Positions 22,822 to 33,398 of a stretch of 64,000 bases of DNA are shown here, in pieces. Position 1 is the stretch's first letter, and each line of letters starts with the position of its first letter. The notes under the pieces are model-generated. The model made no database searches, was not told where the DNA came from, and worked only from the letters and a program-made list of their open reading frames with translations. The translations under genes were made by a program, and so were the position numbers. This stretch comes from Serripes groenlandicus. Its lineage: Eukaryota; Mollusca; Bivalvia; Cardiida; Cardiidae. Location of the stretch: positions 74,568,014-74,632,013 of the forward strand of contig JASEVX010000008.1 of NCBI GenBank assembly GCA_031761405.1, in the 5' to 3' direction.

Positions 22822-23040
22822 GATCCGCTGTGGTCGAGTGGTTAGCGTCGGGGATTTCGAAACCGGGTGTCCTGGGTTCGATCCCCAGTCGCGGCACTAC
22901 GGTCATGGTGGAGTGCACTTGGGCAAGGCACATTTTCTAGCCTAGTACTGGTTTGTTTACCCGGGGATCATGAATAATTAAATTTAATTGCGCGCTAAAT
23001 GACCTTAGCTGTCGATGCGCCATAAAACAATATACATTCA
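22822..23040 (+). mobile_element. tRNA-derived SINE, family S1, complete, 219 bp with 9-bp target duplication
   Basis: The direct repeat TTAATTTCA (22813-22821 and 23041-23049) brackets the element. The tRNA-like head has A-box TGGTCGAGTGGTTAGCG and B-box GGGTTCGATCCC and closes with GTCGCGGCA. The body holds GTCATGGTGGAGTGCACTTG, TTACCCGGGGATCATGAAT and a tail CGATGCGCCATAAAAC. A minus-strand copy is at 52955-53180. Non-autonomous; moved by a partner LINE. Confidence 0.93.
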
Positions 23041-23049
23041 TTAATTTCA

Positions 23050-23810
23050 AATGTATACGAGGCGTGTTTCACAAAGAAATTTCACAAATAAACAATTACA
23101 GATGCATTCTACTGGCTAGTATTTGTCTTTTTCTGATGACAACATTATTACAGCGCACCGAGTATAACATACCATATTTGATACCGCCTGTTTTTATAAC
23201 TAAAATTGTTTAAAGCAAACCTTCTGCCCAGTCTGAATTACTTGACCCTACCACTTTGTTACGGCACTTTTTGAATATAAAGTACGCGGAGAACCAGACT
23301 AAACTTCTGTTCAGTGTCCACAAATACATTGTAGGTTTCGTAGCCGGTTCAAGTTTTGCTGCCATGTACTTCTCTTTGTAACGCAAAGTACAGATATAGA
23401 GATTAGACCTAGTTTGTGATTAGATTTCCCATTCAGATTTATTCTGATTATTAAAAGACATGCAAGGATAATTATACAGCTAATCTGCATTAGGTACATG
23501 TATAGCTAATACCTTGATAGGTGATAACTTAAAAAGCTGTTGTTATTTTGCGCGGGTGCCTCAGCACCAGTGCATATATTGGTTGTGAAAAAACTGTCAC
23601 TGGTGCAATGGGCTTGTGCATGCGCCGTGTTAATCGTCTTGATCGCGCATGTGCCGTATTTTACCGTCAGCTCTCGCATATTTCCGAAGCAGTTCTTCAC
23701 TAGACTGGTCCTCGTTCGAGTTTGCGATAAAAGATTAAGAATAGTGAACCAGTCTATTGATATGCGAGTAGCTTTTTTATAATTAAAATGTAAATTAAAA
23801 CCATAGTGTA
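23050..23810. other. Non-coding DNA, nothing firm
   Basis: Overlapping 62-80 codon frames on both strands (23311-23782) show no domain. No repeat shared with the rest of the window. Confidence 0.35.
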
Positions 23811-23814
23811 ACGT

Positions 23815-23900
23815 GTACCGGCGTTAAGCAATCGCGGGTCACCCATCCAGGCACTAACCGCGAGGAACGTTGCTTAACTTTACGAAAAGGTCAACCATTT
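23815..23900 (-). pseudogene. 5S rRNA-like relic
   Basis: On the minus strand the text contains GTTAAGCAACG followed 14 bases later by GGTTAGTGCCTGGATGGGT then GACC. In 5S rRNA the internal promoter has GCTAAGCAGGG and GGTTAGTACTTGGATGGGAG then ACC at the same spacing. The 5' third and the 3' end do not match 5S well, so this is a diverged pseudogene or the head of a 5S-derived SINE, not a working gene. Confidence 0.6.
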
Positions 23901-24105
23901 TACCAACGTCGCTATAAAAGCAAGCTTCCACTTTTAACATAACCTGAACCATTTCGTTTTAACTTTTGTTTCTATTAGCTTTCTTTATCTCTATCAGCCA
24001 TCAGTAAAGAGCGAAGTCAGCCTGCGTAATCTCGCCACCTGACCAGGATCTATAATGGTGGCTAGTAAACGCAGCATTTTCCTTTGCTTTATTTGTTAAT
24101 TTATA

Positions 24106-24272
24106 TGGTGTTTTAAGCCGCGTTCAACACATTTTCAGTTATATCATGACGTGTCCTGGGAGGGCAAGTCATAAATGTATTTTTTAAAGTATTTGGTATC
24201 ACCCGGCCGGAGATTGAACCCGAAACTTCCTGCACCGAGGCGGAAATCTACCACTACATCACTAAGTTGATA
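24106..24272 (-). mobile_element. tRNA-derived SINE, family S3 (minus strand)
   Basis: Read on the minus strand: TTAGTGATGTAGTGGTAGA (A-box-like), GTTTCGGGTTCAATCTCC (B-box), a body with GACACGTCATGATATAACTG, and a tail GTTGAACGCGGCTTAAAAC. The tail resembles the GGCGTTAAAC end of family S2, suggesting a shared LINE partner. A diverged tail-like piece lies near 24455-24480. Confidence 0.6.
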
Positions 24273-24689
24273 TTCAGCATTTCTTTCCCTTTTTGTTGAC
24301 TTGGCAATGGACTTTGATGAGATTGGGTGACAGTACGCGTATAAATTTCGTGGTGCAGGACTATGTAATCAGGACTAGGCTATGAAATGTACCTTGCAAA
24401 TGATACTCGACAATGACATTGTATAAAGGTAAATTTGCTTGTCGGTATAGTGATTTACACCGCTTTCAACAAGTTTTCAGATAAATGTATTGGAATAAAC
24501 CTAATTTAACAATTCAAGTCTATTTGTCAGACGGTGCATCGATGTTTATATATATAGAATATAGGATGATGGTGAATTCCTTTATATTTTAAAGATCGCA
24601 GATATTGAAATTGTCTTTGTTTTAATCAGTTCACCCGTCTAATATCCAGATACGATAACCTCTCCTAGACGTTATAAAGCGAGCTATTG

Positions 24690-24845
24690 TGGTACCCGGC
24701 TTAGCAAATTGTAAATTAAAACGACTGGCATGAACCATCAATGTAGCGTAGTCTTATACCCAGCGTACTTATTAGTAAATTAGTGCGTCTTGACTTAGTC
24801 TGGTACCCGGCGTTCGCTAGTAAATTAATACTAGCATGATTGACT
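24690..24845 (+). repeat. Three-copy ~55-bp degenerate repeat
   Basis: TACCCGGCTTAGC, TACCCAGCGTACTT and TACCCGGCGTTCGC each precede an AGTAAATTA-type block (about 24692, 24757 and 24802). Confidence 0.5.
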
Positions 24846-25020
24846 TTCGATAACCCAAAAGAGGACAAATAAAACCTGGCATTTGTAAGGTTTAGTCCAA
24901 GATAAAGGTTGTCGCTTTGGCGTTATACTTTCTTAACCATGTCCGAAAGGGGCCGCCATTTTGTGTGTTAGCCTGACCAAATAATGTCATGGTTGTGGCA
25001 GATACTTACCTCTAGCAAAG

Positions 25021-25275
25021 GGTTGATTGATAGGGGTTTAATGCCGTTTTCAATAATTCTTTGGCGGTCAGTTCAGATACACATGTGTACTTGGCTTTTC
25101 ACAGCAGTACTCAACACAACAGTCTTTCAAAGCAACTGGCTGCTTTTCCACATAGAGTTTGTCCATTGTTGAAAGACGAACGACGTTTAGAGAATGTTGA
25201 CAGAGCTGGGGTTTGAATTCACAACCCCTGGATTGACAGCCTGCGTCACTACCGACTGAGATACCGGGGCTCGGC
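25021..25275 (-). mobile_element. tRNA-derived SINE, family S2 (minus strand), near full length
   Basis: On the minus strand: CCCCGGTATCTCAGTCGGTA (A-box), GTTGTGAATTCAAACCCC (B-box), the body CAATGGACAAACTCTATGTG, GAAAAGCAGCCAGTTGCTTT, TGTTGAGTACTGCTGTGAAA, and the tail AACGGCATTAAACCCCTATC then AATCAACC. It matches the 55235-55503 copy along its length. The minus-strand 94-codon frame here is only the SINE read as protein. Confidence 0.88.
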
Positions 25276-25618
25276 CCCAGACAAGGGGATATGGACACTA
25301 TTACCGAAAAAGAATACCAAAGATTCTTTGAAAGGCGTTTAAAATCGCACAAACCGCCTTGTTGTGACGAGGCTTTGCCTTTTTCATATTAAAGGTTTAG
25401 TGAACACAGGGACGAACATGTGCATCAGAGGGATAAGTAACCATATTGTGTCCTGAAGTATCAACCCTTCCCAGCATTTGTAGCAAGTTAAACTAAAAAG
25501 TATTTTTTGTAGAATTTGAATTATTTTGTTTCTCCTCGTGATATTTTAATCGAATAACTGGTAACTGGTGAACACGGGAAGCTGATATAAAAAACATGAA
25601 AAATAGCATACAGTAAAA

Positions 25619-25794
25619 CCCTTTCCCTCATACAGACACTTTCTGACGCATCTGCAATATTGATAGATGTTTCCATTTGCAACAATGTTTTTATATATAT
25701 ATAATAATTATGGTATCGTTTAAAGAGATTTTCCACATTTTTTTTTTTTTATATTTTCAAAGTCGTCAGATTTATTGTAAGTGGTAAACGTGTT
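25619..25794 (+). mobile_element. TTAA element, eroded
   Basis: AACCCTTTCCCTCATACAG at the left and a worn right end (CGTCAGATTTATTGTAAGTG, GTGTTAA) with part of the middle deleted. Confidence 0.6.
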
Positions 25795-25860
25795 AAAGCT
25801 GGTGAAACGGATGCTAGTCGTTATAATACTTGAGCAGTGTCAGCCGATTTGGTGTCTTAA

Positions 25861-26086
25861 CCCTTTCCCACCTGCAGACGCATTTTGACGCAGTAGCAGT
25901 TGACGACTTTTGAAAACATTGTGGCTATAGGTGAAAATACTTATGATTAGCAATTTCTCCTCAAGTTGGTCACAATGTTTTCAACTTAATTTAACAATTA
26001 AGCTATCTTTTATGGAGATTTTTTTAGGTTTTCGCCACTATGTTTTCAAAGTCGTCTGCTGAAGATTTATTGTATGTGGGAAAGGG
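25861..26086 (+). mobile_element. TTAA element, complete, 226 bp
   Basis: TTAA at 25857-25860 and 26087-26090 flanks CCCTTTCCCACCTGCAGACG ... GTATGTGGGAAAGGG. The interior has the family hairpin arms around AAAATACTTATGATTAGC and CACAATGTTTTCAAC. piggyBac transposases use TTAA targets and ends starting CCY, which fits. Confidence 0.88.
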
Positions 26087-26279
26087 TTAATGCATCTAAG
26101 TACAGTGAAGAGTCAGGCGAGCTTGAGCAACTGTCCGTCTACATGTAAGTTAGCTCACATGCATCTTTCGACAAAAGACTGAAATTGTAGCCCCAAAAGT
26201 TGTTTGTAATTATATTTTAAAGTGATGTCAAAGACAAAACAAGCACCTGCTCATTAATATGTAAATGTGTAGTGTTTGC

Positions 26280-26450
26280 AAACGTTGTTGCAAAAGGAGA
26301 AATTGCTCATCATGAGTAATGTCTCCTCTTGCCACAATGTTTTCAACACTCATCTAAAACTAAACTTTTATATAAAGAGATTTTCCATAGTTTTCCCAAG
26401 ATGATTTCAAATCGTCTACGGTATATTTGTTGCATGTTGGAAGGGTAAAT
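26280..26450 (+). mobile_element. TTAA element, right two-thirds
   Basis: The central inverted repeat GTTGCAAAAGGAGAAATTGC / GTAATGTCTCCTCTTGCCAC and the right end TTGCATGTTGGAAGGGTAAA are present; the left end is lost. Confidence 0.65.
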
Positions 26451-26454
26451 GACA

Positions 26455-27000
26455 CTATTTCTGTTGTGTCATCAGAGTTAAGACCCTTGCAAAATCGATC
26501 TTTAATGACAAGAACTATTTAAGAATGCAAACGCGAGATGCACCCTAGGGGTAATAACCTTTAGCAAGGCACTTTAAAAATATCATGAATGTCTATAGGA
26601 TGATACAATAGCATTATTGTGTAGACCAGAAGGTGATAAAGCATAGGCTGGTCTGGATCTCGCCTGTTACGAACACATACATGCAGTCTTCATTGTGACA
26701 TTCCGCGCTGATCAAAGGATTGCATTGTAATATAAGTGTTTTAAGGGCTTGCGAGTATATCTTGTTGTTTTTTACGAAATCATCTGCTTGTTTTCAATTT
26801 AACAAAAAGATGTTCTTATCGCTGAACAATCGTCTTCCTTTTCGGCTTGACGATTTGTGAGATCTTTCTTAAGGCTTTCCAAGAAGAGATACAACTTGTA
26901 GTTACACTTACACTTACCCTAACAGAACCGATTAAAAATTATAAAACATAATCATTAAGAACGGAGGAAAAGTCAACACTTCTTAAACTAACCGATAGTC
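26455..27000. other. Non-coding DNA, nothing recognised
   Basis: No gene, SINE or tandem array seen. Confidence 0.35.
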
Positions 27001-27015
27001 AAGCATATTGTAAGC

Positions 27016-27016
<1 letters not shown>

Positions 27017-27076
<60 letters not shown>

Positions 27077-27136
27077 CTGTCTCTCTCTCTATCTCGCTCT
27101 CTCTCCCCCTCTCTCTCTTATTTCTTCTATATATAT

Positions 27137-27175
<39 letters not shown>

Positions 27176-27275
27176 ATATATATCTCTCTATATCTCTCTT
27201 TCTCTTATATCTTCTCTCTCTCTCTCTTATATCTTCTCTCTCTCTTAAATCTCTCTCTCTCTATATATATATATA
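27017..27275 (+). repeat. (CT)n and (TA)n microsatellite
   Basis: A pure CT run from 27017 to 27071 is followed by mixed CT/TA simple sequence to 27275. Long leucine/serine frames here are composition artefacts. Confidence 0.95.
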
Positions 27276-27277
27276 AA

Positions 27278-27700
27278 CTCGAGCCCAAGCTAGAAGATAT
27301 TCAAGACGACTGTAACTGTAGATCTAACCGTAGGTGCCCCTTAGACGGAAAATGCCTCACTACTAGCGTGATATACCAGGCCACAGTTACGCGTTATGAT
27401 AACATGGACCTGGATACGTATATAGGCCTTACATGTAATAGTTTTAAATCAAGCTATTCTGGTCATTGCTCCAGCTTCATGAACAAAGAAAAGAGGAATG
27501 CCACAACATTAAGTGAGCATATTTGGGGCCTAAAAGAGAACTATGTGATGTACTCAATAACGTGGAAAATCCTAAGCAGAGCTAAGCTTTATTCACCGCA
27601 TAACAAAATATGCAACCTTTGTCTAGAAGAAAAATGCTTCATTATCAACAGACCAGACATGTCTTCTTTGAACAAAAGAAACGAACTTTCAAGAGCATAA
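27278..27700 (+). pseudogene. Penelope-like retroelement fragment: GIY-YIG endonuclease domain
   Basis: One frame stays open for 140 codons from LEPKLEDIQ to ELSRA and stop at 27698-27700. It shows a cysteine cluster C-x-C...CPLDGKC, then VIYQATV about 17 residues before TYIGLT, the paired strands of a GIY-YIG nuclease, an FK..Y..H..SF helix (Arg of the usual FKxRY replaced by S), LSEHIWGLK, ITWKI, a CxxC pair at NLCLEEKC and LNKRNEL. That order is typical of the C-terminal endonuclease of Penelope-like elements. The upstream reverse transcriptase is absent, and both sides are microsatellite, so this is a dead 3' fragment. No ATG begins the frame. Confidence 0.8.
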
Positions 27701-27760
27701 AACACATATTGCGCAACTTTAAACTTACAATATAAACAGTGACAGATTTGAGCAATTTTC

Positions 27761-27985
<225 letters not shown>

Positions 27986-28089
27986 TGTAACACAATGAGG
28001 TTAGAGATATACACATGGGCGAGCGGTATAGCCATATACGGGGTATGGGATGATCACATGTATACGGCGCCCCAGCCCTATAGTATTTA

Positions 28090-28160
28090 TTGTATGTTTA
28101 TTTGAGAGAGAGGGAGATAGCCAGGCCAGAGAATCTGAGAGAGAGAGAGAGAGAGAGTCA
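28090..28160 (+). repeat. (GA)n microsatellite
   Basis: GAGAGAGAGGGAG and GAGAGAGAGAGAGAGAGAG, the complement of the surrounding CT arrays, so the local simple sequence is in inverted orientation. Confidence 0.85.
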
Positions 28161-28279
28161 TGAGACTCTAGTTTAATCTTAGATCTATTTAAATAAATGA
28201 ATGTACCACTATACGATTTCGTTTATTTACCTGTGTTTTCCTCGTGGACAATTTGATGTAGCTGGCCAGAGTGCTACAT

Positions 28280-28505
28280 CTGTCGCTTTCTCTCTCTCGG
28301 TCTGTCTGTCTCTGTATCTGTCTCTATCTCTGTATATATATATATCTTTCTCTCTGTCTCTCCTCTCTGTCTCTCCCTCTCTGTTTCTCTCTCTCTCTGT
28401 TTGTCACTTTCTTTCTTTCTCTCCTCTCTGTCTCTCTCTCGGTCTGTCTCTGTCTCTCTATGTCTGTCTCTCCTCTCTCTCACTGTATGTATGTCTGTCA
28501 TTATA

Positions 28506-28562
<57 letters not shown>

Positions 28563-28578
28563 ACTCTCTCTCTCTCTC

Positions 28579-28653
<75 letters not shown>

Positions 28654-28720
28654 TTCTCTCTCTCTCTCTACGTTTGTCACTCTCTCTCTCTCCTCTGTCT
28701 CTGTCTCTGTCTCTCTCTGT
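28280..28720 (+). repeat. Long CT/TCTG/TA microsatellite block
   Basis: CT-rich throughout with pure CT from 28511 to ~28617, then (TA)n to 28642 and more CT. Predicted 100-200 codon frames on both strands are artefacts. Confidence 0.95.
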
Positions 28721-28734
28721 CCCCACACTTACGA

Positions 28735-30740
28735 TTAAGTTTAAGACCAACGTTAAGCTCTCGACGTATATTCATCTTAATGAAATCTCTCCAAAAAGTT
28801 ATTTGAAGTTGAAGATATAGATTATATAGGGCAAAAATGTTGTGGGACCATTTGCCATATTTATCTCAGTTGTTCCCAGACGTTATGAGGACATGTATTA
28901 TCTCACATTTTTAATCTCTATTTGTCCTCATACAGTATGGGGACATTTCCTATCTCACTTGATTTGAACGAATTACAGTGATAACGTCGAATGTCGAAAA
29001 CGTCGAATTAATAAAACAGAACAAAATGGGAGTGGAAACGTCGAAAAGGACAACTTATAGACTATTTATTTTACTGTTATATAAAGTTATACCACACAAT
29101 GTAATTAGTAGCTTATAAGTTAATAATAATGTAGCTTACGGGAAGTTACGTAGGATGGGACTCCCTATTATCGGTGTAATTACGTTTTTTAAAAAAAAAA
29201 AAAAAAGCAAACTGTGGTATTCGTGATAACACTGTATTCGTAGAACCTACTATACCACTACATTTTCGTATCTTTTTTGATCAATGCATTTTTAAAGGAG
29301 AAATTAAATAAAAGGTCATTTATATTCAAAATGAAATAAGCGGAAAAAAGAAAAACACATCAATGAATGATAAACTTTTAATGTTATCTTAAATTATATA
29401 TTATAAGATATTATATATTCACAAAGTGTACAGTATTTACAAAGACATAACTAAAACATATCAAAACGTTGTGAGAAAAGAAAAACTTATTATATATGAA
29501 TTCAAATTATATTGTAATTATGTATATAATAATGTTTTATTAAAACAAAAACAAAAGGTCACACTCAGCATCTTTAGCATACCATGTGAACAAGGGGTGT
29601 TCTATATTCACTCGAAAATGAACTAAAATAGGCAAATACCTTTTATTTTTTTATTTATATGATACAATAGCACTTTATTTTATTCATTTCAATACAAAAA
29701 CACAACAAAACAGTGATATAATGGGATATTTGACGACCAGACTCTACCAGACTCTACCGGACTCTACCAGACTCTGTTTAGTGATAGCCCAACAAGGGTA
29801 TTAGATGAACCAGTTTTGCAAGTGACGATCAAGTGACGTCAAAGGCTCGTCTTTCCGATGGTAAATTTGTTTAACCCCAAACCATCATCATAGGCTATAC
29901 ATTTTCCTTTTCGACGTTTCCACTCCCATTTTGTTCTGTTTTATTAATTCGACGTTATTGACATTCGACGTTTCCACCATCACCCATTTGAACGAATGTG
30001 TGAACAAAAAGTCGTCGAAGCATAGTGCTTCGTTACCTCCATATTAACGAAATCTCTCCAAAACGTTATTTGCAGTTGCAAAGATATAGATTATGGAAGG
30101 CAAAAATGCTGTGGGGACATTTGCCATATTTACCTCAGTTGTCCCCAGACGTTATGGGGACATGTATTATCTCAACTTTGCAATCTCTATTTGTCCTAAC
30201 ACAGTATGGGGACTTGATTTGAACGAATGTGTGAACACAAAGCTCTCAACATATATTCTTCATTACTTTCATCTTAACGAAACCCAAAAAGTTATTTGCA
30301 GTAGCAAAGAAATTGATAATATAGCGCAAAGACTGTTGCGCAACGACTGTTACGGGGATATTTGCAGTATTCATCTCATTTGTCCCCAGACTTAATGGGG
30401 ACATCTGTTATCTCAAATTGTTAATCCTTATGTTGTCCTCAAGCAGTATGAGCACATTCGAAGTAAAGTCGAAGTATAGTGCTTCATTACCTTCATCTTA
30501 CGACTCTCTCCAAAAAGTTATTTGCAGTAGCAAAGATATTGATTATATATAGGGCAAAGATGCTGTGGGGACATTTGCCATATATATCTCGTGTGTCCCC
30601 AGACTTAATGGGGACATCAATTATATCAAAGTTTAACTTCTGTTTGTCCTCAGACAGTATAGGGACATGTTTTATCTCAAATTTATAATCTCTTTTTGTC
30701 CTCAGACAGTATGGGTTCATGTCATATCTCCCTTGATTTG
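28735..30740 (+). repeat. ~245-bp tandem repeat, four copies, one interrupted
   Basis: Copies begin near 28735 (split by an insertion at 28974-29985), 30013, 30232 and 30475. Shared text includes ATCTTAACGAAATCTCTCC, AAAAAGTTATTTGCAGT, GGGGACATTTGCCATATTTA, TCAGTTGTCCCCAGACGTTA, TGGGGACATGTATTATCTCA and TTGATTTGAACGAATGTGTG. The frames at 30025-30852 are within it and are not genes. Confidence 0.88.
28974..29985. mobile_element. 1,012-bp TIR element with 12-bp target duplication
   Basis: ATTTGAACGAAT occurs at 28962-28973 and again at 29986-29997. Just inside are inverted ends of ~70 bp: left GTCGAATGTCGAAAACGTCG, AATTAATAAAACAGAACAAA, ATGGGAGTGGAAACGTCGAA; the right end carries the complement, plus an outer GGTGATGGTGGAAACG. 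The interior is AT-rich with one 66-codon frame and no transposase. Long TIRs and a 9-12 bp duplication suggest a Mutator-like non-autonomous element; the class is inferred. Confidence 0.88.
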
Positions 30741-30889
30741 AACAGCCATCTGTATGGAACGCCGGCACTGTCTTTAGAAGTGATGAAACTCCATTATTAT
30801 GTCTGTTTGTTATTACATTATGTACAACAATCTTTACATGTTGTGCAAACATATTTATATTATGTCAGTATACATGTATGGTTATGTGT

Positions 30890-31460
30890 TGTGGTTTTGT
30901 ACTTATATCCTGACAGTTTTTATTATATTATGTCGGTACATCTTTACATTATGTAGATACATATTTATATTATGTCGGTACATCTTTACATTATGTAGAT
31001 ACATCTTTATATTATGTAGATACATCCTTATATTATGTAGATACATCTTTATATTATGTAGATATATCTTTATATCATGTGCTTGCTTTATTATATTATG
31101 TCCATACTTTATTATATTATGTGGATACATCTTTACATTATGTAGATACATCTTTATATTATGTGGATACATCTTTATATTATGTAAATTTATACATATT
31201 TATATTATGTATATAATCTTTATATTATGTAGATACATCTTTACATTATGTAGATACATCTTTATATTATGTAGGTACACCATTACATTATGTAGATACA
31301 TCTTTATATTATGTAAGTACATCTTTATATTATGTAGATACTTTATTGTGTGCTGTGTTTACTTTATTACATTATGTCCATACTTTATTACATTATGTCC
31401 ATACGTTATTACATTATGTGCATACTTTAGTATAGTGTGTGCACAAATTATTATATAATG
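30890..31460 (+). repeat. 21-bp AT-rich minisatellite (~25 units)
   Basis: The unit is CATCTTTATATTATGTAGATA with many variants (TACTTTATTACATTATGTCCA near the end). Its period keeps a 219-codon frame open (repeating CRYIFIL) and an 89-codon frame on the other strand; both are by-products of a unit length divisible by three. Confidence 0.9.
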
Positions 31461-31467
31461 TCAATAC

Positions 31468-32550
31468 CTAATTATATTGTGTAGTTGATTATTTTTATTT
31501 TAGCCTGTCGTGACGTTATTGTATCTAGTGCAAACTTTGTCATGTTATGGTAACTTTATTAAATCTTGTGCAATTTTGTTATGCAGTGGATACTTTGAGC
31601 GGGATAATATTCTGCTTCCACACCGAACAATGAAAGCGTGCAGGTGATGGTGATTCATAGGTTATGGGTAAACTGTTTACGAATGTTATCTATGAATGAA
31701 AATACCAATATAATTATGGTGTAGGGTTAATCTTTCATATAAATTCGAAACTTATTTATTTGTTTGACTTAATAATACATAAGATGTGGAACTTGTGGAC
31801 TATGTGCGACTTATTTTTCGATCCAACATGACAAATGTTTGAACAAGAACTGAATTTGATGGAAATTAATGTTCTTATGAATTTCAATGAATATTTCAAC
31901 ATACATTGAACCTATGAAGTGTTCAGAGGCTTTTGAAACTTGATCTTGTGATCTAGTTTTTGACTCCACATACATGTAATCGCGTTTATAGATTGACCTA
32001 GATTTGATGAAGATAAATATTCATAAAGATACGGATTTGATATAAAATATGTTCTCTACAGTTTCCATGAGAAATTTGAGACGAACACAGTTTATTTAAG
32101 GTAGATAACTAGTAATTTAAATGATGTCCAGTACATACACAAATTAAGTCTAAGGGGACACAACTCTTTGTGTTTTAAAGCAATCTTTGTTTCACTTGCC
32201 GTCTAGCCTTTCAATATGTAGGTTAACATTTCCATACAGTTTTAATCAAATCCATCCACCAATGCCTTAAATATGGCACCGAACGGCAGACGAACGGAAG
32301 GACGGACGGACGGAAGGTAAACGACAAACATATCCCATTCATATTTGCCCATGATTAACAGAGTAGTAGACAATGTCCATGCAATATTATATTGTTTAGT
32401 TGTTTTTCTTTTTATTCTGTCGTGACGTTATTACATCTTGTGCTATCTGTGGTAACTTTATATGATGTGCAAACTTTGTTATATGTTGTGGATAGTTTAA
32501 GCAGGGTGATATTCCGCCTTGACACCGGAAATTAAAGCGCGAATGTACGG
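31468..32550 (+). repeat. Direct repeat of ~170 bp flanking a 730-bp insert
   Basis: 31468-31640 and 32385-32545 share TTATTTTTATTTTAGCCTGT / TTTTCTTTTTATTCTGT, CGTGACGTTATT, GCAAACTTTGTTAT and GGATACTTT, then an AAAGCG block. Between them lies an old family A-like stretch (31895-32020: TGATCTAGTTTTTGACTCCA, TTGACCTAGATTTGATGAAG) and an ACGG microsatellite (GAACGGAAGGACGGACGGAC, about 32293-32316). Confidence 0.65.
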
Positions 32551-32820
32551 AATGTGACGGTAATGTGACCCGTAACTTTGAGGCTAGATACAATTCGATA
32601 AACCGGCTAGAAACAATTCGATAAGCCTGTGTCCACTTTCTGCCGTAAATTTACACTTGCAAATCATTCTCATGAAGACGCTTGCATTTTACCGGTGCGT
32701 GTTATAGAATATCTCCTTTTCAAAATAATACCGGGCATAGCTCATGTGAGAAAGTTTTTTTGCAGAGAAAGTGTGCCGAGTACTGGTAAGAAACGCAGAA
32801 AACATGGTTATGGTATATAA

Positions 32821-32867
32821 GTTAAAATTGATGAAAATGGCGTTAAATCCCATTCAATCAATCAACC
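32821..32867 (+). mobile_element. SINE family S2 tail fragment
   Basis: ATGAAAATGGCGTTAAATCC then ATTCAATCAATCAACC is the S2 3' end; the head is missing. Confidence 0.7.
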
Positions 32868-32984
32868 AAATGCCTGACTTGTCAGTCTGTATGATACTGG
32901 ATACTCAAAAACTCAACTGCACCTTCACCATCAATATACATGTGTGTATAAGAGAATGCTTTAATATTGTGTCACTTTACTTCT

Positions 32985-33110
32985 TTTCTTATGCAGCAGA
33001 ATTCAACACAGAATGTATTCCTTTGAACATTTTGAAAGAGGACATCAAAAAGTATTTCTGTGCAGTTCAGTTGAAATTGGTCAAGTTGTTTTAAAGCAGC
33101 TGTTGTTAAA
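32985..33110 (+). mobile_element. Fragment related to the 45061-45633 element
   Basis: ATGCAGCAGAATTCAACACAG, CTTTGAACATTTTGAAAGAG, GACATCAAAAAG and TTGAAATTGGTCAAGTTGTT track 45415-45530 with substitutions. The 107-codon frame spanning 32771-33094 is this fragment plus the SINE tail, not a gene. Confidence 0.6.
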
Positions 33111-33204
33111 ATAAATGGTTACTGATGGATATTTCATGATGGATGGGGATTATCACCAAAGCTCACATTTGCTAAAACCAAATATAAATTTCAGTTAATT
33201 GATT

Positions 33205-33334
33205 AAATTGTATGTATTTAGCTACAGTGTCATTTTGTCCCCACTGAGATTTGAACTCAGAACTCCTGGCTAGACCAGGTGTTTTACCAGTTAAAACTAT
33301 AAGGTCTCAAAATGTAGCTAAACACATTTAATTT
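33205..33334. mobile_element. Short TIR element around a tRNA-like core
   Basis: AAATTGTATGTATTTAGCTA then CA (33205-33226) is matched in inverse by 33313-33334 (three differences in 22). Inside, inner inverse matches GTCATTTTG / CAAAATG continue. The central 70 bases are a tRNA-like sequence read on the minus strand. Confidence 0.6.
33239..33309 (-). pseudogene. tRNA-like relic
   Basis: On the minus strand, TATAGTTTTAACTGGTAAAAC resembles a D-arm/A-box, CCTGGTCTAGCCAGG an anticodon arm and CTGAGTTCAAATCTCAG a perfect five-pair T-arm with a seven-base loop. The acceptor stem does not pair (GAGACCT against TGGGGAC) and the anticodon would be CTA or ambiguous, so it is a tRNA-derived relic, not a working tRNA. 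Confidence 0.6.
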
Positions 33335-33398
33335 ACACTCAAGATTGTCTTCAAAGAAAGTCACAAATAGAAAATGCCTTTAAAAAATGTCTTTACCA

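Noticed and set aside
23540..23782. 80-codon frame with a hydrophobic stretch
   Set aside because: Overlaps an equal-sized frame on the other strand, with no domain, splice or homology evidence.
30799..31458. 219-codon frame on the plus strand with repeating CRYIFIL
   Set aside because: It is a 21-bp minisatellite; a unit divisible by three without stops keeps frames open on both strands, and there is no other coding evidence.
32771..33094. 107-codon frame
   Set aside because: Composed of a SINE tail and a fragment of the 45061-type element.
33200..33340. Functional tRNA gene on the minus strand
   Set aside because: The T-arm is good but the acceptor stem does not pair and the anticodon is ambiguous; kept as a relic only.
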